Below, piece by piece: positions 43,558-52,700 of a stretch of DNA of 64,000 nt. The DNA comes from G963664585 sp963664585 (GTDB taxonomy: Bacteria; Bacillota; Clostridia; Oscillospirales; Ruminococcaceae): NCBI GenBank assembly GCA_963664585.2, contig CAXXEO010000009.1:62001-126000 (forward strand), in the 5' to 3' direction. The notes under the pieces are model-generated. The model was not told where the DNA came from and searched no databases. It worked only from the letters and a program-made list of their open reading frames with translations. A program made the position numbers and the translations under genes. The first letter of the stretch is position 1; each line of letters starts with the position of its first letter.

Positions 43558-44456
43558 TAACGATGATAGACTACATTCCTGCCAAAACCATTGTATCCGG
43601 TTATGCACCAAACAGTAACTGGTTTGGCATCAATTACAACATGAACATTTACAAGGGCTGTTGTCATGGTTGTATCTATTGTGACAGCCGCAGCGAGTGC
43701 TATCATGTGGACGATTTCGATAGGGTGCGCGCCAAGACAAACGCGCTGGAAATTATCCGAAATGATTTGAGACGAAAGATGAAACCCGGTGTGGTAGGCA
43801 CAGGCGCTATGAGTGACCCCTACAATCCTTTTGAAAATGAGCTGCAGCTCACCCGTCATGCGCTGGAACTGATTGATGCTTATGGATTCGGTGCGGCGAT
43901 TGCAACCAAAAGCGACCTGATTCTACGGGATATTGATATTCTGAAAAGCATCAAGGAACACTCTCCAGTGCTCTGTAAGCTGACAATTACCACCTGCGAC
44001 GATGCACTTTGTCAAAAAATTGAACCCAATGTGGCGGTATCTTCCCGCCGTTTTGAAGTGTTGAGAGAATTATGCTGTGCAGGGATTTTTGCTGGAATAT
44101 TGCTGATGCCGGTACTCCCTTATCTGGAGGACAGCGAGGAAAATGTGATGGAGATCGTGCGGCTTGCAGGCGAGAGTGGCGCACGGTTTATTTATCCTGC
44201 TTTTGGTATGACCCTGCGGCAGAATCAGAGAGAATGGTATTATGGCAAGCTGGACGAGCTGTTTCCAGAGCAAAATCTGCGCCAAAAATATCAGCAGCAT
44301 TATGGTGATTATTATGAGTGCCGCAGCTCCCAAGCAAAAAAGCTGTGGAACGTGTTTACTGCCGAATGCGACCGGCTCGGGATTCTCTATAAAATGCAGG
44401 ACATCATTGCGGGCTATAAGCAGGGATATGCACCTGCACAGCTGAGCTTTTTTTAA
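43554..44456 (+). CDS. SPL-type radical SAM protein
   Basis: 300 residues. N-terminal CCHGCIYCDSRS gives the CxxxCxxC ligands of a [4Fe-4S] cluster (about residues 39-46), in an arrangement typical of the spore photoproduct lyase-like/Rv2578c group. GVVGTGAMSDPYNPFE and LCKLTITTCDDAL follow. No N-terminal extension or C-terminal DNA-binding region typical of true SPL was seen, so DNA repair is only one possibility. Start ATG 43554 overlaps the DUF3788 stop (ATGA); ATG 43563 is an alternative. Confidence 0.87.
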   Translation: MITMIDYIPAKTIVSGYAPNSNWFGINYNMNIYKGCCHGCIYCDSRSECYHVDDFDRVRAKTNALEIIRNDLRRKMKPGVVGTGAMSDPYNPFENELQLTRHALELIDAYGFGAAIATKSDLILRDIDILKSIKEHSPVLCKLTITTCDDALCQKIEPNVAVSSRRFEVLRELCCAGIFAGILLMPVLPYLEDSEENVMEIVRLAGESGARFIYPAFGMTLRQNQREWYYGKLDELFPEQNLRQKYQQHYGDYYECRSSQAKKLWNVFTAECDRLGILYKMQDIIAGYKQGYAPAQLSFF

Positions 44457-44566
44457 AAAGACAGTCAAGATGGCAGAAAAATCAACATTGTTAAGTTAAA
44501 GGCATAAGATCTGTCTGAATTAAGAATAGAAACAGCAGGCCGGAAAAGAGAAACAAAGGTCAAAGA

Positions 44567-44606
44567 GAGCCCCCATGAACACAAAGTTTATGGGGGCTTG
44601 TGTCTT
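44567..44606 (+). terminator. Intrinsic terminator of the WYL-SPL operon
   Basis: AGCCCCCATGAAC pairs with GTTTATGGGGGCT across a short loop, with TGTCTTTTATT following. About 110 bp after the radical SAM stop. Confidence 0.85.
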
Positions 44607-44618
44607 TTATTAACAATA

Positions 44619-44724
44619 TATAGCCAATTAACTTAAAAACTGGCTATAGTTAAAACGTCATTTTCTTCCCCCGCCTTCGGCGGGGGAAGAAATCACAAGT
44701 TTGTTTTCAAGTTAATCAACTATA
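44619..44724 (-). repeat. Palindromic repeat family A, copy 8 (inverted)
   Basis: TATAGCCAATTAACTTAAAA to TCAAGTTAATCAACTATA, core CCCCCGCCTTCGGCGGGGG. Directly follows the WYL-SPL operon terminator. Confidence 0.92.
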
Positions 44725-45080
44725 GATCTAAGTTGCGATTATGCTTATATTGTGCATAGTGTTTTATTGATTTATATATAATTTAAACCAATCTAAGCTA
44801 AAATATCCTAAGCCAATATCAACTTTCAATGTACTTATATCTACTTTTTTTCATATGATTTAATCGCTGATAAATTGTTATAATCATATTTGATTTCTAC
44901 TGTTTTACAGGCCTGCCTGTGATAGCATATTCTGGGAGAATGAGGAATACACCTCGATAATTACTTTGGCGGATCATGGTGCAAATAATAGTAACCATTT
45001 TAAAATTTCAGAATATAATAGCAGTAAAGAAATTGTGATATATTGCGTTTCATACTAATAATTTACAGGGCGGTGATGGT

Positions 45081-45407
45081 ATGGAAGACTTTTATGATAA
45101 TGTACATTATAAAAGCGGTTGGAAGCCTTTAGCCAAAGAAGATGATTCGACCATTTTAAATACATATAAAAGCGCCGAAATTCTCCAAAAAGAAAATACG
45201 AATAGCGATATAATAAAATCGGATGAAGTAAGCGACACACCTGAAAATAATGATATTTTGAAGATGATCTCTGAGGTCAGCACTAGAATTGATGCGCTGA
45301 ACCGTTGTATGACTGAACAGAGTGAAAATATAAATAATTTACTTAGTCTTATGAAGGCGGAAACAACAGCGAGTAAAAAAAGCACATTAGGATCTTTTTG
45401 GAAATGA
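45081..45407 (+). CDS. Hypothetical hydrophilic protein
   Basis: 108 residues, no family recognised. Acidic, low-complexity N-terminal two thirds; about 60-95 is a likely coiled coil (ISEVSTRIDALNRCMTEQSE). Ends SKKSTLGSFWK. Ribosome site AGGGCGG eight bases before ATG 45081. Lies upstream of a gene with a sigma-K-like promoter, so a spore-surface role is possible but not shown. Confidence 0.5.
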   Translation: MEDFYDNVHYKSGWKPLAKEDDSTILNTYKSAEILQKENTNSDIIKSDEVSDTPENNDILKMISEVSTRIDALNRCMTEQSENINNLLSLMKAETTASKKSTLGSFWK

Positions 45408-45483
45408 ACTAGTTTAGGGGTGTTTTACGGTGCCTTTCGGTCATTTTATTGTGGCTACAGATTTACATAAAATACAGGATGTC

Positions 45484-45511
45484 ACTTCATATGTCTCGTT
45501 CGCATACACTA
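45484..45511 (+). promoter_or_regulatory. Sigma-K-like sporulation promoter
   Basis: AC at 45484-45485, 17-bp spacer, CATACACTA at 45503-45511, which fits the mother-cell sigma-K -10 consensus CATANNNTA (and the sigma-E CATACAnT). Start of the gene is 55 bp downstream. Confidence 0.45.
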
Positions 45512-45565
45512 TATTAGCATAAATTTATAGTCACTATTCCAACTATATCGAGGAGTGATAATCAT

Positions 45566-46372
45566 ATGAGTGACAGCGTAAACCAGGAAACACTGGATAT
45601 ATTTGCCAGAAGAGTGTTGGCGAAAGCAGAGCTGACTCAGGTACAGGAGGTTTTCCAGGAAAATTACACAGGTGCCGCGCCTTTAGGTACAAAAGGACCT
45701 TTAAAGTTATTTATAATTAATCATGGAGCAACAAACACTACAGTTCCAAACAGCAATTTCGGATCGCCTGTCAAGTGCGTGAAACTTTGTAAAAGAATAC
45801 TTGACGAAGACCCTAGAAATACGATCATATGCACCCAGAAATCAAAGGTTATCTTGAACTTTGAATTAGTACTCATCGTAGAATATGAAGATAATACATT
45901 TGATGTATTAACCCTGCCCAAAAATCTCTCGTCAAGATTACAGTACAATGTCACGACAACCAAAGCATTTGTGGAGTCAACCGTAATTGATGCAACAGGA
46001 GCACCTGTTGTTCAACATCAGAATGTGACTCAGCCCTATGAAACGCTGGTCATCAAGTCCACGGGGGTAAATGCATACACCAATTTCGAATACACGGTCA
46101 ACATACCTCTTGCAAGCTTCAGTGCGGTTTTGAGAAAATGTGAGCTGAATGACCCGACGCTACAGTCTTATATTCTGCTGAGAAATCTGAACTACGAGGT
46201 AGATGTGCTCGACCAGTTCCAGGTCTTTACAGCCGCGGATAATTCCACCAGCATCTGGACAACAATCGTTGAGTTCTCGTTGTTTGAGGATATTATTGAT
46301 AAGCTTGGAATCGATCAGGACATTGAGATTATCGGTACACCCGAATATGTTTGCACGGATACCATCTGTTAA
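45566..46372 (+). CDS. Hypothetical protein with possible spore-surface role
   Basis: 268 residues, no family recognised and no signal peptide or membrane helix. Sequence is beta-rich in appearance with many N, T and V residues, e.g. LQYNVTTTKAFVESTVIDAT, and scattered cysteines (CVKLCKR, and a C-terminal CTDTIC). Beta-rich, cysteine-containing proteins without a signal, under a mother-cell promoter, are typical of coat or exosporium proteins. ATG 45566 has AGGAG upstream. Followed closely by a long repeat B and a terminator. Confidence 0.55.
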   Translation: MSDSVNQETLDIFARRVLAKAELTQVQEVFQENYTGAAPLGTKGPLKLFIINHGATNTTVPNSNFGSPVKCVKLCKRILDEDPRNTIICTQKSKVILNFELVLIVEYEDNTFDVLTLPKNLSSRLQYNVTTTKAFVESTVIDATGAPVVQHQNVTQPYETLVIKSTGVNAYTNFEYTVNIPLASFSAVLRKCELNDPTLQSYILLRNLNYEVDVLDQFQVFTAADNSTSIWTTIVEFSLFEDIIDKLGIDQDIEIIGTPEYVCTDTIC

Positions 46373-46379
46373 TTACGAT

Positions 46380-46492
46380 CTAGTACTTTGATGCAACTAA
46401 ATTCTATATGACAATGGATTAAATGCGCTTGTATATTTCTCCCCGCCTTCGGCGGGGAAATATACAAGTTTAAGATGAGGCAATATACTAGT
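46380..46492 (+). repeat. Palindromic repeat family B, long copy
   Basis: 113 bp, CTAGTACTTTGATGCAACTA to GAGGCAATATACTAG, core CTCCCCGCCTTCGGCGGGGA with UUCG loop on the plus strand, directly downstream of the 45566-46372 gene. Confidence 0.88.
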
Positions 46493-46537
46493 CTTAAAAC
46501 AGGGAGGCAGGCTTAAAGCTTGCCTCCCTGTTTTAAG
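46493..46537. terminator. Bidirectional terminator, 22-bp stem
   Basis: CTTAAAACAGGGAGGCAGGC pairs with GCTTGCCTCCCTGTTTTAAG-type sequence, A-rich and T-rich at the two sides. Serves the convergent genes ending at 46372 and 46602. Confidence 0.88.
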
Positions 46538-46601
46538 ATGTCCGGGTAAGATAATACCTCAAAGTCTATTGGCGAACTCCAGACAAATATGATCGGATGG
46601 T

Positions 46602-47630
46602 TTACCAGAAAGATACCCCTCTTACCGAAGGAGAATATGGCTGCAGAAGCCAAGGTGTGTAAGATACCAGCCCAACGACGGTGTCTGCTCCTGGCGTATT
46701 GGGCCCCGCGCTGCTGCCCCACCAGTTGTTGAGCGCGTTTATGATATTTGCGGAATTGTTGACCAGACCCGTTGTGTTGCCGATAAAATTGTTATAGTTT
46801 ATGAGAGGTGCAGACGAGGTGGCGGAAACGCTGATGCCTACACCGGAGTTTTCAATGGTGTTTTGCGTCACAGTTTGTGCAAAAGGACTCCGCAGCAAAA
46901 TGCCGAATAACTGAGCGCCGGTAATATGATTTGATGTAATGGTTACAGGGCCTATCATGCCGGAACTGGTTACGATTCCTTGCTTGACGGCCTGACTGAT
47001 CGTATTGCTTGCAATTGTTACATCAGAGGAGAAGCCGCCAATTCTGATACCGCTGTTGTCATCGGTTGGATTAATAATATTATACACTTCATTATCGTGT
47101 ATATTGATATTGACTGCCGAGTCTACATTATCATTTCCCCAGACGAAAATTCCAACTGCTTCACTGTCGGTGTTATCATTGTTTCCAATATTATAGATAA
47201 TGGTATGATCGACTTCCAGCCCGTCTGTCGGCCCACTGTTAATCCCATAACTTCCGAAACTGGCCGAGGGACGTGTCATCGATCCAACATCATGGATAAT
47301 GCAATTGGTAATGCGAATGTTGGTTTTTCGTCCCGCGTTATAGGTTACTACACCAGATGCGTCGGCAGTTCCGACATAATCTGGATTGGTAATTGTAAAG
47401 CCATTCAGAATTACATTATCGGCTTCAATGCTGACGAGATAATAGGACGCAGCAGGCGGATCAATAATGGTTGAGGCTGCGCCTGCGCTTGAAACCAGTG
47501 TCAGGGACTTGTTAATAACAATTTCTTCCATGTAAGTTCCTGCTGCAACCAAGACTGTATCGCCTGGGTTAGCCATGTTAATGCCGCCTTGGATGGTAGC
47601 TGAATCAGCAGGCACATTGATTGTTGCCAT
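46602..47630 (-). CDS. Right-handed parallel beta-helix protein
   Basis: 342 residues. Begins with the NosD/pectate-lyase-like pattern ATINVPADSATIQGGINMAN, PGDTVLVAAGTYMEEIVINK and repeats of NxxTITNxxI rungs (VILNGFTITN, IRITNCIIHDVG, VTIASNTISQAV, VTITSNHITGAQ). No catalytic cluster of a specific lyase is evident, and no signal peptide. The C-terminal NNWWGSSAGPNTPG is seen in other beta-helix surface proteins. Probable surface or spore-coat structural protein or glycan binder. GGAG lies eight bases before the start. Confidence 0.8.
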   Translation of the reverse strand: MATINVPADSATIQGGINMANPGDTVLVAAGTYMEEIVINKSLTLVSSAGAASTIIDPPAASYYLVSIEADNVILNGFTITNPDYVGTADASGVVTYNAGRKTNIRITNCIIHDVGSMTRPSASFGSYGINSGPTDGLEVDHTIIYNIGNNDNTDSEAVGIFVWGNDNVDSAVNINIHDNEVYNIINPTDDNSGIRIGGFSSDVTIASNTISQAVKQGIVTSSGMIGPVTITSNHITGAQLFGILLRSPFAQTVTQNTIENSGVGISVSATSSAPLINYNNFIGNTTGLVNNSANIINALNNWWGSSAGPNTPGADTVVGLVSYTPWLLQPYSPSVRGVSFW

Positions 47631-47711
47631 GGCAGAATCTCCATTCTATAATTTCTTTAACAACAGTAATTCATAAAAAATTATAATGACACTTCAATTC
47701 AGAGAATCAAG

Positions 47712-48941
47712 TCAGATATGCCAATTTCTGTCGGTTACCAAAGTGTTTAATATGTTGTCGACAGATTTTTCGTCCAAGCCAGAGCTGCTGGAAAGAATAA
47801 GCGCTTTTATTTTACCCTTCCCCAGTGTGATCGGGAAAAAGCCGATGGAAACAGCCAGCTGGAAACTGCTGTCCGGCAATTTGCTGCAAATTAAATTCGT
47901 CCAGTTATTATCCCGTGCGAAAGCCAATCTGTAATACAAAGCGGCCGTGTTTTTATCAGGTATATATTTGTCCAAAATCCGAATTGTCTCTGATGGACGC
48001 CTGAAGGCAGATGTTTGACCGATAATTAGAGAGCTGATTAAGTTATGAATTTCTTGCAGGATTTCTTGTCCCGGACTTCCAGGGTCATTGTTTTTCATTG
48101 ACAAGAAAAAATCCAGCCTTTTGTTTTCAATGCCGTCCAAATATTTGTGGGCAAGCCAGCCAAATAATTTTTTGATATGCTCAAGACGGTGCGAGTCTAT
48201 ATGATAAGCAATTAAATCCGCTGACAAATTCGCAATCAATTTTTGTATCAGGACATTCAAATCGTCTATAAAATAATACTCATCTATTGTTCGCAGTAGT
48301 TCATCATAAGAAAGACCCCTTGCGGGAGCGTTGTCTCGATAAGTCAGAACCGCGTCTACTCCTGAGCTGCCATACTGGCCAAGCTCATATAGCAACTCAA
48401 TATTGTTAAACAGGCAGGTATCAAATATTAAAAGGTCAATGGACCGGCCAACGGTCTTTTGAGTATATTCGATGACAAGCGATAGCTCCGGAATACCCAT
48501 AATATAGGGTCGATCCTGACTGTAATCATTCATCATCCCAATGTATTCGCAGGAATGCCCTCCCAAAATAAGCATGTAATGGGCCGAAGGATAATTTTGT
48601 ATGCCCCACCGTAAAAAATAATACAGACACTGGGGATCGGCCATATTTTGATTGCCGAGCTCTTCCAATAAGGTTGACCCTGATTTGCTGATACAATAAC
48701 GTCTTACCCCGCTCCATATGTCATTTGGGTCAGGATCATTATTGTCAGGTCTTAAAATCTCTACGGCAGACTGATCCAGGCGTCCGATTTGCAACAATAT
48801 AACAATATCATTCTCAATAGCCGTTTTTTCTAAATCATGTTTTGCCGCAGCCATTTCCGGTTCCAGTTCGTTATTTCCGTTAAGATAAGCAAGGACGACC
48901 CATTTCGGAAAATTAAGCATACAATTCGCATCCTTACACAT
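47712..48941 (-). CDS. Clostripain-like (peptidase C11) protein
   Basis: 409 residues. N-terminal WVVLAYLNGNNELEPEMA, then MLILGGHSCEYIGM with the catalytic histidine and DLLIFDTCLFNNIELLYELG with the catalytic cysteine: the clostripain C11 fold. No signal peptide is seen and the usual second half with autoprocessing site is not obvious. Would cleave after arginine or lysine if active. Start ATG 48941; ATG 48920 has a better site (AAGGA ten bases upstream). Between a beta-helix protein and the T7SS locus. Confidence 0.8.
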   Translation of the reverse strand: MCKDANCMLNFPKWVVLAYLNGNNELEPEMAAAKHDLEKTAIENDIVILLQIGRLDQSAVEILRPDNNDPDPNDIWSGVRRYCISKSGSTLLEELGNQNMADPQCLYYFLRWGIQNYPSAHYMLILGGHSCEYIGMMNDYSQDRPYIMGIPELSLVIEYTQKTVGRSIDLLIFDTCLFNNIELLYELGQYGSSGVDAVLTYRDNAPARGLSYDELLRTIDEYYFIDDLNVLIQKLIANLSADLIAYHIDSHRLEHIKKLFGWLAHKYLDGIENKRLDFFLSMKNNDPGSPGQEILQEIHNLISSLIIGQTSAFRRPSETIRILDKYIPDKNTAALYYRLAFARDNNWTNLICSKLPDSSFQLAVSIGFFPITLGKGKIKALILSSSSGLDEKSVDNILNTLVTDRNWHI

Positions 48942-49134
48942 AATTCGCTAAAGCCATTCGATTTTGCTTGTATCAATACTTTCAGACTTTTTATTGATAG
49001 TGTGCTTCGGCCGGTTTTATGCATATAATTGTTTTTAAATTAACTTTTACAATATTCATTGCTCTTGATTTGTCAAAAAAATCACAATATATGCTTTGAT
49101 TTCTGCGTTTTCTCTCCCTGATTTTGTTTATTGA

Positions 49135-49230
49135 TATAGTTGATTAATTTCAAAACAAGCTTGTGATTTCTTCCCCCGCCGAAGGCGGGGGAAGAAAATG
49201 TATAGCCTGTTTTAAAGTTAATTGGCTATA
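49135..49230 (+). repeat. Palindromic repeat family A, copy 9
   Basis: TATAGTTGATTAATTTCAAA to AAAGTTAATTGGCTATA; a shortened segment right of the core (about 10 bp missing). Last copy before the T7SS locus. Confidence 0.9.
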
Positions 49231-49349
49231 TCGGCTAAAACATCGTCTTTACTGGCTTAAAAATTAATGCTACAGAATCATGATGAAACGCAAACTTTTT
49301 GAATATTAATTTCACTTTTTTTATGTGCCAATACAATTATTGAGTCATA

Positions 49350-49378
49350 TTGACAAATAGTTTTCCATAATGTATAAT
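49350..49378 (+). promoter_or_regulatory. Consensus sigma-A promoter of the T7SS locus
   Basis: TTGACA at 49350-49355, exact 17-bp spacer, TATAAT at 49373-49378: a perfect consensus promoter. It precedes the XRE gene and the whole plus-strand series to the window end. Confidence 0.9.
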
Positions 49379-49414
49379 AAACGCGATAAAGAGAAGAATA
49401 AAGGGCAGGGCAGG

Positions 49415-49774
49415 ATGGAAGGTGATCAGGTGGATCAGCGCGGAAAGGACTACCTATTGATTGATCGAAAAAAATATATACAGGTGATGGCACAAAATCT
49501 CCCGGTACTTCGAGCGAAGCTCAGCATTTCGCAGACTGAGTTAGCAGAGATGATAGGGGTGACCCGCCAAACGATTTCCGCTGCCGAAAGCGGCGCACGG
49601 GAATTGTCCTGGACCAATTTTGTTTCGTTGCTCTATATCTTTACTCTGAATGAAGAAACGGTACCGCTACTAAAGACATTGGGGATTTATACGCCGGAGC
49701 TTGCTTCGCTTTTTCAGGTGGCTGGCCTGAACAAGCTTAAAAAGAAAGATGAAGCCTCCGAAAACCAAAAGTAA
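49415..49774 (+). CDS. XRE-family regulator heading the T7SS locus
   Basis: 119 residues from ATG 49415; a frame from ATG 49370 is excluded because that codon overlaps the promoter -10. GTG 49430 with AAGGTGAT is a further alternative. Helix-turn-helix: LPVLRAKLSISQTELAEMIG and VTRQTISAAESGARELSW. Helical tail ends in KLKKKDEASENQK. It probably regulates its own strong promoter, and thus T7SS expression. Stop is 14 bp before the essC start. Confidence 0.85.
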   Translation: MEGDQVDQRGKDYLLIDRKKYIQVMAQNLPVLRAKLSISQTELAEMIGVTRQTISAAESGARELSWTNFVSLLYIFTLNEETVPLLKTLGIYTPELASLFQVAGLNKLKKKDEASENQK

Positions 49775-49787
49775 AGCGGGTGAAATG

Positions 49788-52700
49788 ATGGCATATATTT
49801 TCAGGACTTACAGGGAAAGCAGCCTGACCGATCAGGAACTGGAAAATTTAACTACCTTTACGGTGGGCTCTGATGGAAAGGATACGATTCAAATCACCGA
49901 TTGCGAGCTTGCCAGACGGCATCTGCGGATTGAACACAAGGAGCAGGGCTGGAGCTGGCAGTCGGCACGTCCCCTTTCGCACAATCAGGGAAAAGCTTCC
50001 TCTGGCTTGTTTGACACGGGGGAAATTTTGATTCTCGACGCACAGAGGCATCTCGCGGTGGTTATTATAGAAATTAGTCCGGACAACGCCGAAATTGTGG
50101 ATCTCTCCGGGCAGGGGACGGTTCTTATCGGCCGGGCTTCGTCTTGCGATATTTCGGTCGGAAACAGGCTTGTCTCGTCAAAGCACCTGGAGCTGCGGCG
50201 AACCGCCGACGGCTGGTCTGCGCGCGATCTTGGCAGTTCCAACCAAACCTACCGCAATGGGCAGCGGATGAATCAGGCCGATCTGGTCTCCGGCGATGTA
50301 CTGGATATCGGCCTCTGTCGCCTGATCCTTACTGGAAATTCGCTGACCGTCTCCTGCGTCGACCCGATTAAGGTCAATATTCTGCAGAACTTGACTGTGC
50401 GCGCCGCACAGAAGCCCGGCGATGAATATCCTTACCTGTTCAAGCGCTCACCGCGTTTAATGGAGGACCTCCCTACGGGAGAGATCGAATTTCAGACTGC
50501 GCCGGATATCGGTGCCAAGCCGTCGATTAACTGGCTTGGCGTCCTGCTGCCGTCGATTGCCAGCGTTTTGGTTATGCTGGGGGCCAGTTTTATGTTGGGC
50601 GGCGCTATGACTATGCTCTATTTCAGTGTACCCATGACTCTTGTGGGACTGATGATGTCCATTTTTAACTATCGCCGTCAGTGCAAAGAATACGAAAAAA
50701 CCGAACATCTCCGGTTGGAAAAATACGATCAATATCTCTCCGAGCAGAAGGCTGTGATCGAGGATCGACAAAGTAACCAGTGGCGGATTCTCACCACCGT
50801 CCACCCCGTGACCTCCGGCTGTCTGGCCATTGCCGCAGAACCGGCCAGGCGGCTTTGGGAGCGGCGGCCTTCGGATCATGATTTCATGGAGCTGCGGGTG
50901 GGGGAGGGCCCGGCGGCATCCTGCGTGACCTTTCATCTTCCTAAGCAGACGCTCGTCCTTGAGGAAGACGCGCTGGCCAATCGCCCCCAACGTCTCGCGG
51001 ACGGCTACCAGACGGTAGCGCACTGTCCGGTGACATGCCCGCTGAATCGGTTTCCTACCTGTGGCATCATAGGCGAACGGAGTGCGGCCCTGACCGTGGC
51101 AAAAAATATGCTTCTTCAAGCGGCCACCCACCACAGCTACGAAGACCTGCGGATCGTGACCGTCTGCGGAAAAGAAGAGCTTTCAAAGTGGGAGTTCGTC
51201 AAGTGGCTGCCTCACTCCTTTGACGATGACAGGAGCGAGCGGTACATCGTCGACAGCCCCGCCGCGGCAAAACGTGTCTTTACAAAACTGACTGAGCAGC
51301 TGTCCCAGCGATACCAGAACGAGGGAGTTTCTCAGAAAGGAAGCTCCGTGTCCGTTCCGTATTACCTCTTCCTTTGCGCGGACGAAAGCCTTCTGGAGCA
51401 CCAGCCAATTATGGAAATGCTCGTCTCCAACGATCCCGTACTGGGAATCGGTGCGCTATTTCTTTTCGACGAGATAGACCGATTGCCAAAGGAATGTACG
51501 AATATTTTAGAGGCGAAAGGGAAAAAAGGCGTGATCTATTCCCGCGACAACGCTGCCGGACAGGCGGCTTTCACCATAGATTCGATGAAGGAGGAGGGAT
51601 ATGAACTCTTCGCAAGAGCTCTCGCTCCGCTTCGAACCGAGGCAGCGGCAGGCAAAAACGCCCTTCCTGCTTCGGTTTCTTTCCTGCAAGGTTATCGGGC
51701 AAGAAAACCCCAAGAGATCGACGGCCCCACCCTCTGGGCGCAAGCGCGGCCTGAACAGTCAATGTCGGTGCCGATCGGGGTCAGCGCCAACGGTGATCCT
51801 TTTCTGTTTGACATTCATGAGAAGCACCACGGGCCGCACGGCTTGGTGGCCGGTATGACCGGCTCAGGCAAATCAGAGATGGTACAGACCTGGATTCTCT
51901 CGATGGCACTCATGTTTTCGCCCGAGGCGGTTTCCTTTGTCCTGATCGACTTTAAGGGCACCGGGTTGATTTTGCCGTTTCGCAACCTGCCCCATCTGGC
52001 GGGTACCATCTCGGACCTTGACGGCAACATCACCCGTAACCTCATCGCGCTGGAAAACGAACTCACCCGCCGTAAGACGCTGCTGGACGAACATGGGGTC
52101 AGCAACATTGCTGCTTATCTCAAGCTATACCGGCAGGGCAAGGCGGACGTTCCGCTCTCCTATCTGTTTATCGTCATCGACGAGTTTGCTGAATTCAAGG
52201 CGCAGTTTCCTGATTTCATGCAGGCGGTCAACCGGGTTTTCGCCATCGGCCGAACCCTCGGGGTACATATTCTGCTGCTGACGCAGAAGCCCACCAGCGT
52301 AGTAGACGAAAAAATGAGTGCCAATACCCGCTATCGTTGGTGTCTCAAGGTTGCCAGCTCGGCTGACAGCAAGGAGATGCTCCACCATTCCGACGCCGCG
52401 CGGATCACCAATCCCGGCCGGGCCTTCGTGCAGGTGGGCGAGGACGAGGTGTTTGAGCAGATCCAGTCCTATTGGAGCGGCGCGCCATACAATCCCTTTC
52501 GAGATTTATCTCTTTTACGCTCCACCAAGGTCTCGGTGGTAGACCTCTATGGCTTTCGCAAAAACTATGAACCGGAAAAGACCACTGGTTATCGTGCCGA
52601 GCGAAACGAGATTGACGCTATTGTGGAATTCCTGGACGAATACACCCGTAAAAATGAGATTTCCAGAGCAAAGCGCATCTGGACCAGCAAACTGAGCGCC

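Larger units (their letters stand above)
44457..45080. other. Intergenic region with terminator and repeat A
   Basis: After the radical SAM gene: terminator 44567-44606, repeat A 44619-44724, then 350 bp of AT-rich sequence with no gene recognised. Confidence 0.55.

Noticed and set aside
6214..49230. CRISPR array
   Set aside because: The dispersed repeats are 75-113 bp, in both orientations and kilobases apart; no regular spacing and no cas genes.
49370..49414. N-terminal extension of the XRE regulator from ATG 49370
   Set aside because: The codon lies within the promoter and would not be transcribed.
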